Shown here piece after piece: positions 1 through 9,290 of a DNA stretch of 35,458 bases. Where the stretch lies: positions 2,124,021 through 2,159,478 of the forward strand of contig BFEA01000002.1 of assembly GCA_003427395.1 (NCBI GenBank), in the 5' to 3' direction. Position numbers and translations under genes: made by a program. This DNA is from Chara braunii. Its lineage: Eukaryota > Streptophyta > Charophyceae > Charales > Characeae. The notes under the pieces are model-generated. The model made no database searches, had not been told where the DNA came from, and saw only the letters and a program-made list of their open reading frames with translations. Every line of letters starts with the position of its first letter. Position 1 is the first letter of the stretch.

Positions 1-58
<58 letters not shown>
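1..58. repeat. (GA)n microsatellite
   Basis: The window opens in an uninterrupted GA dinucleotide run of 58 bases. The same dinucleotide, read as CT, flanks the N gap at 24535-25064, so long GA/CT tracts appear to be where this assembly breaks. Confidence 0.97.
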
Positions 59-60
<2 letters not shown>

Positions 61-679
61 CTATGTGTGGGATGAGGTCTCTTCTGCCAATCATCTGTAT
101 ATTTTTTATCTCTATTTTGGCCGATCTTGTTGCAGCGCTTTCGGGCTTCTTCTTGTACATCGTTTCGAGTTTTGTTTGTCGTTTTGCCTCGTGTGTATGC
201 ATGGAATGGATGCGAACCCTCTTCGAGTGTTTTTTTCAGATTTTTAATCATGTTCTGCAATGCCTGTTTAGTTCAAATTTTGTCACTTTATAGTATCCAT
301 CTGCGTCGTGCAATAATCCCGGGTCTGATTGGAAGCACTCGCTATGGATGTTTGGGTTTAATCGTTAGCTTTGATCGTCAATGCTGTGAGGTGTTGGCCC
401 TTGATGCTTTCTCTTCGTCGCATGAATGGCATGGATGTGAATGCAATGTCTCGATCCCACCTGAAATAGTACTATGGGTAGGATAGTTGCATGCAGGTAG
501 GACACAACCAATACACCGGCGCGAGGAACCCGCGGCTGATCAGCTTCCGCTCATGTGCACGCTCGCGTACGACCGTGATCTCGAGGAAACCAAGTCGCAG
601 CGTACGTGCGCGTCTGCATGAGTCGACCTCGATCTTGACTCATTATGAGGATGCGGGAGACCGAGTTCACTAATCGGAT
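59..679. other. Non-coding stretch, no gene recognised
   Basis: T-rich sequence up to about 480, then more GC-rich. The longest open frame (127-486, plus) has no recognisable domain and overlaps two other open frames, which fits chance. Nothing else identified. Confidence 0.5.
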
Positions 680-1198
680 ATGGCTGTAAAACCCCCCTCT
701 TGGATCACCAATCGTAAGAGTCTAACGGACCCGGAGTATCGCGAATACTGGGGGGGTGAACAACTCAGACGGTGGGGAAACTTGAGAAACCAGGAATTCC
801 CTTGTTCGACGGAGAACGACCGACTGTGCGCAGGGCACTTTCACTGGGCCATAACCAACGATCCCCGGGGCCTGCACTACCCGAATACTAACAACACCCA
901 GTATTACATATCTTCGGGCCTCGTCGTTATTAATTCAAGTTTTCCTCCCTTCCATCTCCTCCTCCCCCACCATCAGCCGACAGTGGTACCATGGAATTCC
1001 ATAGCTCGCTATTGGGCCCCCACACCATGCGAAGAGTGTCGGCAGCACCAGGTGTATCGGACTTCGGGATTTATCCGACGAACCCGAGCGAAGGTCGAGC
1101 GGCGCCGACAGCTGTTCGAACAGCGCGACAGCCATAGCGACCCACCGGTCCACCAGAGACGGGACCAACCGCGACGACGACACTCATACCGTAGGTAG
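680..1198 (+). CDS. Unrecognised conserved ORF, copy 1 (CxxC-containing protein or relic)
   Basis: Open frame of 172 codons starting with ATG at 680. I do not recognise the family. It is credible as coding because a second frame at 14742-15116 encodes a clearly related protein: the 51 residues ending in the shared FPP align without a gap although most residues differ. Shared features, in order, are an FP near residue 40, a hydrophobic strand before FPP, an LLLP motif, a VPW or IPW motif, then CxxC, then a Tyr and a GF followed by basic residues. The C-terminal third (about residues 130-172) is Arg-rich and has no counterpart in copy 2. A primer-binding-site-like 12-mer lies about 190 bases downstream, so the ORF may sit inside a long terminal repeat or a transposon-captured segment; that is inference. 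It could also be a gene relic. The CxxC pair could bind metal, but no second pair is obvious. Confidence 0.5.
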   Translation: MAVKPPSWITNRKSLTDPEYREYWGGEQLRRWGNLRNQEFPCSTENDRLCAGHFHWAITNDPRGLHYPNTNNTQYYISSGLVVINSSFPPFHLLLPHHQPTVVPWNSIARYWAPTPCEECRQHQVYRTSGFIRRTRAKVERRRQLFEQRDSHSDPPVHQRRDQPRRRHSYRR

Positions 1199-1386
1199 CC
1201 CGGTCTCCCGAAGTCCAATATAACTCGGGACCACCATCTTGCTCAACTACCCCTAAGCTTGCCACCTGAGATCTCAGTTTTGACCTGGGACTCCACCCCC
1301 ACTTTCCTAAAATCCTTGCCACACCCCTCTTCGCACTTTCGGGCCCCCTAACACTCCGAAACAGGAAGTTGCGCTGGGCGTGAGGT
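1199..1386 (+). repeat. Downstream part of a dispersed repeat shared with 15117-15510
   Basis: From about 1285 this segment resembles 15378-15500: both have CCCCAC, then AATCCTTG or AATCCTTGG, then CACACCCC, GGGCCCC, CTCCGAA and GCGTGAGGTTG in the same order and at similar spacing. Together with the ORF homology, this makes 680-1410 and 14742-15510 two old copies of one element. Confidence 0.6.
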
Positions 1387-1398
1387 TGGTATCGGAGC
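1387..1398 (+). promoter_or_regulatory. Primer-binding-site-like 12-mer
   Basis: TGGTATCGGAGC matches 11 of 12 bases of TGGTATCAGAGC, the initiator-tRNA-Met primer binding site of many plant LTR retrotransposons. In the related copy near 15490 the bases after GTGAGGTTG are missing. A single 12-mer with one mismatch can occur by chance in a window this size, so the call rests mainly on its place at the end of a repeated segment. Confidence 0.3.
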
Positions 1399-3480
1399 TG
1401 ACACGTGTCAAGACAGAGGATTGACAGGTGGTCTGGCTCCTCCAGTCAACGAATTTGGCGAGTCCTAGACGGGGACGAGCTAGACAGAGAGACGCGCGGA
1501 CGCGCGATCCGATAATAACTAGAAGTCTCTCCGCTGGAAGACAGGGGGGTAACATGAATGCCAATTAGGTGCAAGGTGGGGCGAACCAACCGAATTTGGC
1601 TCCCCCGCAGCCTCCACGTGCTCGCGCCCCAGCCACCCCCCCCTGATTTATAACTATTTGATCCTGCACACCACTTGGCAGGAGCATGGCTTGCTACGCT
1701 GTCGGCGCGAATACCCTTACAAGGGTATCCGCACAATTTAAGGTGCCCGTGTGGATTCGTTTCCTTTGTGTTGATCAGGGAGTTGGTGTAATTGACGGAC
1801 TGATTCTTAATCTTCTTTGATTAAACTAGGGATTTTTTTTTAAAGGGTCCGCCTCTTTGCCTGGCGTGTTGAATGGCGGTAGGCTTGGCGCATGGAATGA
1901 CATGCGTGGTGACCACTGTACGATTGGGGCCCACCGACGCGGACGTTTAGTGGCCGTAGGTACAAATGCAGACTGAGGAACGGCCCAGGGCGCTTCTTGG
2001 CCCTGAGCACTGCGCAGCAACACTTCATATAGGATTTCTCGCCTGTTTGTTTTAGGCTTGGGCTTAGCCCTATAGGTTACGACACTGGATTGTTATTGCG
2101 GAGGTGCGAGGATCGACACCAACAGGCGATAACGTGGGAGCGACGGAGGAGTGAAGGAGCTGAGGGGTTGAGGGGTTGAGGGTCCTACGAGACTATTATC
2201 CCCCTTAGTTTTGTTGGGGGAATCCGAACGTCGGCCCGCTTGTTCGAATTTCTACTGATTTTTATTTTTTATTTTTAGTCTATTTTGGGCCGGTACCGGT
2301 TCCGAGCCCGGGCCGAGGGTCCATGAGCGTGACACGAGGGGTAAGCCTTCGGACTGTTGGACTACGGGCCCGCACTCGAACTCGGGGGATGGTGGATTGT
2401 GCCCGGGCGGGGGCACCAGGGTCTTGGCCGTAGTGCCTAGGCTGTTGTTCGCAAGGAACCGAAATTGCCTCAACTTCGGTCTTCGGGGTTCTCATTCGAA
2501 GATTTACTATTATCACCAAGATCTGCACTGGGGCCTGCGTCACCGGGCCCGTGTTTCAGGTTGTGCAGCAGGCCGCGCCCTCCTACCCTTGGCGCGCTCA
2601 GGCGCCATCCGCTTTCGGGGCTGATAGAGTCGGCAGGTGAACTGTACTATTTCCTTGGCAGATTTCGACTCCCATTATCGCTGACCGACTGACTGAGCCA
2701 ACCGGAGTGAGGCGGTGCCTGGGATATCGCGCAGAATAGCGCACGGGGAGAACAGGCATTAAGGGGGAACAGGCCGGGGGTTGGACGAAGTGACGAGAGG
2801 AAAGGGAAGAGTGGTTGGACCCGGACGGGAAGGTGTGGTGGGTACAGGCAGAGCGGGGTGCAGAGGTAGACACAAAGGGAGAGAAGGCCAAGGATGAATC
2901 CGGGCACGGTTCCTCGCTAGGTACTGGCGACGAAGGGAGATGGCGAATAGTGAGTTCGGCGCAGTCAGAAAAGCTAACTCGCCCGATCCTTAGCCGAAAG
3001 AGGCGAGGAAGGAGGCGTTTTAGGGCTTTTAAGGGAGGGCGAGTTCAACCATGAAGCTAGTTTTCAGAGTAAGTTGGTAGAAAGAGAGGTGGAGGGAAAA
3101 AAAAATCAGTGCGCCGGGATATGGAGGCCCTGATGAAAAGGAAGAGGGAGACGACTATATCTCGACCGATTCTTGACGAATTCGGGCGGGATAAAGTGTT
3201 AGTTTGAGGTTTTTGGGCAGGGCGATCTCGATGGTATAGTTAGTTCTGAGAGTAGTTTATTAGATTTAGAGTTAGTAAGAGAATAGTTGTGCGGAGAGAT
3301 AGTGAAGACAAGTATGGCAGGGCGTTGAATGCATTTGGCCGAGTTTAGCGGAAATGTTCGTAGTTTCTTTTGACCGCTCTGATGAACTCCGGAGATGCAG
3401 CATAGCCTTTCGCGTTCTAGTGAGAGCTTCATTGCGGATTTTCTCACGTTGTGAAGGAGAAAACGTATGGGCTGGTCGCA
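1399..3480. other. Non-coding stretch, no gene recognised
   Basis: About 2 kb with only short overlapping open frames on both strands and no domain I can name. It contains a perfect 8-bp inverted repeat (ATACCCTT at 1711-1718 and AAGGGTAT at 1721-1728) and a short GAGGGGTT duplication near 2160-2180. If 1387 is a primer site, this could be retroelement leader sequence, but no gag follows directly. Confidence 0.45.
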
Positions 3481-3552
3481 GGCAATCGAGTGAGTGAGCA
3501 CGGCGGGCCAGTCGGAGGCAATTGAGTGAGTGAGCACGGCGGGCTCAGTCGG
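3481..3552. repeat. 36-bp tandem repeat, two copies
   Basis: GGCAATCGAGTGAGTGAGCA at 3481 recurs as GGCAATTGAGTGAGTGAGCA at 3517, and the following CGGCGGGC also repeats, so the period is 36 bases with about two copies. The long minus-strand open frame across it (3444-4004) contains the repeat and shows no family features. Confidence 0.85.
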
Positions 3553-4002
3553 GTGTCGTGATATGCCCGCGCCTTACCATTTGGAACTGGCCTGCAGGGG
3601 CACAACGGGCGATGTGGGATGAACCGGAGCTTTCGCCAGTAAGCGGCTAGGCTTGCTTCTTCGGACGACCTTGAGCAAGGCAGGAAAAGATAGCGGGAGG
3701 GGTGAACCTGGTCGTGGACCTTGCCAGGTGCGCGAGGAGTGAGACTGGAGATGGTGGGGAGACGAGCCAAGCATACTAAAGAATAGATATCTCGCGAGAT
3801 TCTCGATTGGATCGGGAGATGCAAATGTGGAGGGAATGCGAAATAGAAGCCCCACTCGTTCCATAGTGAAATCGAGCGGGAGAAAATGCTAAGAAAGAAC
3901 TTTTTGAAGGTCAGTGTATATCTCTCCGTTTTTGTGAAAGATTCGTTCGAGCCTGTTGTTTCGACCGCTGGAGACGGTGGGAGGACAACTGCAGAGTGAG
4001 GC

Positions 4003-4870
4003 ACTTACCTGGCTGGGGCGCATCCGCAATCGTGGTGTCACGGGTCGCCTCCTCCTGCCACGTAACCACAGGGCTGTTATCGGTGGAAGACTCGCTAGAG
4101 GGCGAATGGCCGTCTGCAGGCGTTCGTTGAAAGTATAGCGTTGCCATTGCCTCCGTGATCGTCCCCATCCTCGGACCGTAGTACTCCTTGCGGTAGAGGC
4201 GTTCGGTGGGAGGTGGGAACCAACAGGTGCGGGGTTAGAGACTTACCTGAGTACGGTGCGCTGCCCAACCCACCGATAGGAAGGAGAACTCACCTGCACA
4301 ACCCGAGCCAAACCTCGAATGAATCTAGCTCGTGTCCCAGCGGCGGGTTCATCCTGATCCATGCTGCCAGGGCAAAACGGTTCGCCCAGCCAATACAAAT
4401 TCAGCTCACCCGCTAGTCTGAACGCTGCCTGTTTGCTCGCTGGTGAAGGAACTGAAGACTGCTCGTCCGTTGTACAAAGCAGAGGGCGTGAAAGGGGACT
4501 TACCTGCTGAGCCAGTGAAACCACTTATCTTACCAACTGGAGTAGCAGAGATCTGAGCTGCCTACCTAACCGCTGGCCAGCACACTGTTCGCTGTTGAAC
4601 GAGAGGGCGACAAAAGAGCGGGTTACGACATTGAAGCTTGCATGTCAGTTTGAGCGTGTTCCAGCCGAATCGTTGGACTGAGGCAGATAGAGTGCAGGGC
4701 TGGCAGCGGACTGACGATCTGTTAAGACTTGATAGGAACTGTTCGGCCAAGCAATCGTCGCCTACCACGCTTGCAGTGTGGCCAGCCAAGTCGCACTGAT
4801 CATAGAGGAGAGGGGAGCAGGCTGCGAAGTGGCAGCCTCCTGTGCTGCCCTTTTGGTGTGGGATCCACAA
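4003..4870 (-). other. Possible spliced exons on the minus strand (four consensus 5' splice sites)
   Basis: Read on the minus strand, AGGTAAGT occurs at 4003-4010, 4241-4248 and 4498-4505, and AGGTGAGT at 4288-4296, always after CAG or CCAG. Two preceding stretches are open and look coding: 4011-4168 starts ATG and runs 52 codons to the donor, with acidic and Ser/Thr-rich sequence; about 4298-4370 is open and reads into the CAG before the 4288 donor. I recognise no family, and acceptors are not clear enough to build a gene model. Read it as exon-like DNA, either a small host gene or an expressed repeat. Confidence 0.3.
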
Positions 4871-5628
4871 CTTTGCCTCGGCTGCAGTACTACAGCAGCG
4901 GTTGCTGAGGCTACCACGGGCTACTGCACTGCCTTGCGTACGGCTGTTCGGCGCCGTGTGATTGCAGTTGGACTACGGGGAGTAAAAGTGTGTTGTAGGG
5001 GGAGTGATCGGGCTGCAAGAGGAGATAGTGCCGCGAGTTGGAGGGGCGTCAGAGGGTCAAGCAGTTAGCAGTTTGACTTCTGTCTGATTAAGCTGTCGCT
5101 ACATCCTGACCATCATTGCGGGACCCTCAGGCGCGTCAAGATTTGAAGGCCCTCTCTCGCGAGTCTGAGTGCACCCTCCTTGGATCTGAGAGTCCGAAAC
5201 CCCTACTTTTGCCCTTCTTGCTCTAAGTCTAGTCTATTGGTTCTGAGAGGAAGGCGGCAGGCGGGATTGCAACCCGTAGGTCCGCATCAAGGCTCTGTGG
5301 GGAGTCAACCCACCGATTGCGGGAGCTCTACCGGAACTCGGGAGGAGTTCTGGAGGCAGGGAACTCAGAGGTAACCATTGTTTTCCCTTATAAACCCAAT
5401 ATAGCCCCTATCTGTACAACGCCCTATGTATTGACTGAGTGTTTTGCATACACCCTACTTTGACCTTAGCTTGACTTTCAGGACATAAACCAGAGTAAGT
5501 AAAGGAATGTGTGTATAATGACAGTTTCAGTTTTTTTCGTTGTCTGGAAGCAGATTGTAACAAGGGGTTGCATCAGGGGGAAGGTTGGGAGAAAGGAACT
5601 TTTGCTTGTGCTTGAACATGTCTTATAT
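4871..5628. other. Non-coding stretch with one weak tRNA-like region
   Basis: No gene recognised. On the minus strand, about 5262-5340 has a T-arm-like GGGTTGCAATCCC and a 5-bp stem with a 7-nt loop (GTGGG, TTGACTC, CCCAC), like an anticodon arm. There is no matching acceptor stem, so this is at most a tRNA-derived fragment. Confidence 0.25.
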
Positions 5629-6461
5629 GGTCAGACATTGTTTCTCAGATGAATGACCTGACTGCTGTGTTTTGTTCTGTTTTTTTAAGGGTCATGCATT
5701 GTTTCTAAGACGAATGGCTTGGTCGCTGTGTTTGTTTAATTGTCCCAGGCATTGTTTCTAAGATGAATGGCCTGACTATTTATTCTGAGGGTTATTGATT
5801 GCTTGAATTTTAAGGGTCAGACATTATTTCTAAGATGAATGGTCTGGTCGCTGTTTATTTTGAGTGGTTTCTGAACAATCTCTGGGTCTTGACCCAGGGT
5901 ACTCTGTTTTTTTTTTATATATGCTGAGAAAAAGGGGTTGAGCATTGTTTATAAGACGAATGACTCAACTCTTTTGATTGTTTTATTCTGAAGGAGGTTC
6001 AAGCCAAAGGACTAGACATTGTTTCTAAGATGAATGGTCTAAGTCTGATGCCACAAAACTATAATGAGAACAAAGGAATATGATTCTCTATAATTCTATC
6101 TATCTATCTATATATACATATGAGAACAAGGCTAGCCAAACATTGTTTCTAAAACGAATGATATGACTATAGCCTTACCACAAGTGAAGAGAGTATAACT
6201 AAGAGTTATAATTGAAGGTAACTTGGACAGGATGAGCATTGTTTCTAAGACGAATGGCTCAGCCCTACGCTCACTTCTGAAGATTAAGTTCAAAGAAATA
6301 TATATAACTTGGCTATTTAAACAGTTCAGGGCGACTAAGCATTGTTTCTGAGACGGATGACTTAGTCATATGCCCAAAGAAGAGAGAAGTAGTTGTGCAA
6401 CCTGTTCGTGTATAACTAAGGCAAAGAGTTGACATTGTTTCTAAGACGAATGACCAAGCTC
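5629..6461 (+). ncRNA. Array of ten hairpins with a conserved core and covarying stems
   Basis: Ten copies of a 20-nt core close to CATTGTTTCTAAGACGAATG begin at 5636, 5697, 5750, 5822, 5943, 6017, 6141, 6237, 6340 and 6433. Within the core, CATT pairs with AATG and GTTT with AGAC (or AGAT) around a 3-nt loop. After the core comes one A or G, then 6-8 bases complementary to those before the core. The outer stem differs between copies yet stays paired: GGTTGAG with CTCAACT, GACTAAG with CTTAGTC, GGTCAGA with TCTGGTC, GACTAGA with TCTAAGTC. In the copy at 5822 the inner pair also changes on both sides (ATTT with AGAT). Spacers of roughly 30-100 bases are not conserved and several are T-rich. 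The copy at 6141 pairs poorly. No reading frame spans the array. Selection on RNA structure is the simplest reading. The strand is nominal: some pairs are G-U if transcribed as plus. Confidence 0.65.
6096..6120. repeat. Short TCTA/TA microsatellite
   Basis: A run of TCTA units passing into TATATA lies between the sixth and seventh hairpins of the array. Confidence 0.8.
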
Positions 6462-6593
6462 AATGCCCTATATAAGCAGGGTATAAAGGGTTAAATCATT
6501 GAGAGACTATGAACTATTGTTTGCCAAAAGGTAATTTGGGTTGGTGAGAGTACTTACCCTTGTGGTTTGGCTTGCATCTGGCTGAGTGAGATT

Positions 6594-6627
6594 ACTACCT
6601 AGTCTGAGTTTCAGTTTGATAGGTAGT
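6594..6627. repeat. Inverted repeat with inner hairpin
   Basis: ACTACCTA at 6594-6601 and TAGGTAGT at 6620-6627 are perfect complements, and between them CTGA and TCAG pair across three bases. It lies between the hairpin array and the ~123-bp repeats. Confidence 0.6.
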
Positions 6628-6745
6628 TGCTTTAGTGACTCGCCACGTGCTAGAGCGATAGGAGTTAGATTCAATTCCTGTATTTTCTGTGATAGCGTTT
6701 TTTTAATTAGATCAATTCTCGCATTGTTTTAGATCATTTAATCTA

Positions 6746-7126
6746 CTTGGGCTTGTATAAATTTTGGTAAGTCACTTTTCCTACCGGAAGCGCTGCCGAA
6801 ATTTCTGCAAATCCAGGGAGTTGGTCAAATTTTGGCTTTCCAAAGTTCAAACTTGTCTGACTTTCATACACAACTTAGTAAAAATCTGGGAAGTCTCATT
6901 TTCTAAAGGGAGTGCTGCCCAAATTTTTGCTAATTCAGGGAGTTAGACAAAATTTGACTTTGGGAAGTCAAAAACTATTTTTGTTTTCATATTTCGGCTT
7001 ATATAAATTCTGGACGGGCACTTTTCCTACGGGAACGCTGCCGAAAATTCCCTAATTTAGAGGAGTTAGGCTATATTTTGACATGTGACGATTTTGGTAA
7101 CCCACCCCGAATAGGAAGATCCTGCC
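6746..7126 (+). repeat. Diverged ~123-bp tandem repeat, three to four copies
   Basis: Units begin near 6746, 6868 and 6992, with a partial unit at about 7084. Each runs through a TAAA.TTTTGG or TAAA.TCTGG start, a short hairpin of TTTTCC type followed by GGAAG or GGGAG, then CGCTGCC or TGCTGCC, AAATTT, GGGAGTT(A/G)G and an AAATTTTG-like end. Copies differ at many positions with small indels. In the second unit the hairpin changes on both sides (CATTTTC with GGGAGTG) and still pairs through G-U. No reading frame is maintained. Confidence 0.7.
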
Positions 7127-7940
7127 AAAGACCTACCTTCTCTTTGGGCACTTTCTTAGAGGCAGACTCAGGCTTGGGTAAGTACAAACGAGTTGGTAAG
7201 ATCGTGATATGAAGATTAGTCACCATGGACTTATAGGTTTAGCCTGGGAATTGGTCTATCTTGTGTTACAGACCCTCTTGATCGTTTGATTCAGGACTTG
7301 GACTAGTTTCAACTTGATCCCGCGAGGATCGCCTTCTGTTATCACTGATAACAGGTCGGTTGCCGATTCGTCGGTTTACGACTCAATTCCAATTCACCCT
7401 CAATACTCAACCTAAAAGGCTTTAGCCCTGATGATTTTATTGTTTTGTTAAGGTTTCACCCGGACTTTTAATGAATGACCATTTAACAAAGGTACTGAGT
7501 ATGTAATTATGGTTGGTTGGATATGAGGCTGGGGCTTGCGTGGCTAAAGCGAGGGGTATGAGTATAGAGAGTGGTTGGGGTTGACTCCGTGTAATGCATG
7601 GACTCTTGTTTGACTCTTTGATGTGATTGCAGGTATGTTTTGTGATTAGGATTTTGGATTTGACTGCCTGCGATCACGCGTATATATATGGTTGTGAGGA
7701 GCCCCACTGTGATTGTGAGAAGTGATCGCCACATATTTACCCCCTGCATATATATACATGTGTACCTATGTTGGGAGTTCGCGTGGTCTGAAGGGCCACG
7801 CTTAAAGGTAAAAATTGAGGGTTGGAATCGAGGGAAGAAAGAAAGCGCCCTCTACATGGTCGTATGCTTCTTAGAGATTTCTTAGTCGGACGTTAGTTCT
7901 GGGCCTGGATTCGAGGTCCTTGTCCAGGACATCCCAGACC
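7127..7940. other. Non-coding stretch, no gene recognised
   Basis: Only short unsupported open frames. The sequence holds TATA-like and CATATATATACATG runs (7679-7757) but no domain, tRNA or repeat that I can name. Confidence 0.45.
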
Positions 7941-7945
7941 CTAGA

Positions 7946-8775
7946 CTCTGCGGGGAATGGATTTTCCCCTGCGCAGAGCCTATCTGCCTTGCCCGTCGAG
8001 ACACCCAACACTGAGGGCAGAAATGTCGCGAGGGCTGAACGGGATGTCCTTCAACCTTTCAATATCGTGAAGGGTAACCCATCACGTTATGATCCTTCAG
8101 CCATTCAATAGCGCGAGGCCGAAACTGCGATCACCGCGTATGACTAGCATCGCCGGCCGATGTAGGAAAGACTTGCAACCGCGCAAAACTTTATATCAAA
8201 GTTTTGCGTGCGACGTTTCGCCGTCCTAGCGTCTAGAGTTATGGGATTAAGGGATTCATACCTATGCATGTCTGTTCAGGATCAATATAGGTCATTGGTG
8301 CCAATAAGAAAGGTCACCAAAGGTTGCGATTTTGGGATAGGGAGACCTTCAACCTATCCTTGCTTTTTAGAGTTAGTATGGTTGGACGTTGTAGTCCGTG
8401 GTACCTGTCAAAGTCAAACCCCTTGACTCGCTGTCAGGCCGTAGGGGAAGGAGCTGGTCTCCAGGGCCATAAGAGGCAATTGCCACCACAGGTATGAACC
8501 TGTGTACCACCCACTCTCCACAAGGTGCAGAAGAGGGTGTGGTTCTCAACCGCACCAAGCGGTTGTCCAACGTCGAGAGATTGACCTTCCAGGCGCGTCT
8601 CAGCCGACACTTAAGTGTCCAATGCGACCCTCGAGACTAACGAGGGCCGCATGAGTATGGGTACTACATAGTACGCCATCATGGCGACTGCTTGCGAACG
8701 ATTGCATTGCTAGTCGATAGGGGTTAACCCTGCGTCCGCGCAGTTTTATACCAAGTCTCGTGCGCGTCGCCTATC
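7946..8775. repeat. Hairpin-dense non-coding region
   Basis: More than ten short inverted repeats lie end to end: 7946-7978 (6 bp, 3-nt bulge, 6 bp); 8066-8086; 8182-8208 (11 bp perfect, 5-nt loop); 8335-8359 (GGATAGG with CCTATCC); 8475-8484 (GGCAATTGCC); 8487-8504 (CACAGGT with ACCTGTG); 8547-8565 (CAACCGC with GCGGTTG); 8606-8619 (GACACTTAAGTGTC); 8622-8652 (11 of 12 bp); 8661-8674 (GTACT with AGTAC); 8674-8686; 8721-8730 (GGGTTAACCC); 8730-8743 (CTGCG with CGCAG round TCCG); and an outer GATAGG/CCTATC at 8716-8721 and 8770-8775. The segments around 8150-8225 and 8710-8776 also resemble each other. No open frame explains this. It could be a structured leader of the downstream retroelement or a non-coding RNA. 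Confidence 0.5.
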
Positions 8776-8990
8776 CAATTTTCACGTTGGAGAATTATGA
8801 GATGGTTACCAAGGGACTAGGAGCGTTGTCACATTGTTTGACGTATGTGTGTATGTGTTTTATTTTTGTGTCCGTAGTGTGGTGTATGCGTGGTGAGTGA
8901 GATACGTCCTAGTCGACTGACGCTGAGTCGCGCTTGGGACCTCAGCCCCCCAAGATGTCGGTTCGCGTGCGGGTTCAACAGAGGCGTAAT

Positions 8991-9144
8991 ACCTCGCGTG
9001 CCCCCTATGATACAGCGAACGAGAAATGCCCTCGGTTGGCCTACGCGGGGATACGCCCACCGAAGGGAGGTGACAACTCCCGTGAGGTGAAGGTAAGTCA
9101 TGCCTCGCGTAGGCCCTGTCCTGTCATAGGGGCTCACGAGAGGT
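8991..9144. repeat. Nested inverted repeats before gag
   Basis: Outer arms 8991-9015 and 9121-9144 are complementary with a few mismatches and include a perfect 9-bp part (CCCCTATGA with TCATAGGGG). Inner arms GGCCTACGCG (9038-9047) and CGCGTAGGCC (9106-9115) are perfect. GGGAG and CTCCC pair inside. The whole could fold as one branched stem just upstream of the gag frame. Confidence 0.6.
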
Positions 9145-9290
9145 ATGGCTGGCGCACTCGGCCGGAGCAGCTTGCGGAACGTATATTCGCGACGAGGATT
9201 TAGACCAACCCTTGCGTGACGCGGCCGAGAGGGTCCCGCGCTGCCTTGTGCGGTGCCGGACCGATGCGCTCGACAACGCTCCGAGCATAA

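Noticed and set aside
3444-4004. 186-codon minus-strand ORF
   Set aside because: No domain, includes a 36-bp tandem repeat, and overlaps a better exon-like candidate.
5636-6452. CRISPR array, because of a ~20-nt repeat with variable spacers
   Set aside because: Spacer length varies two- to fourfold, each copy's flanks are complementary to each other, no cas gene is present and the context is eukaryotic.
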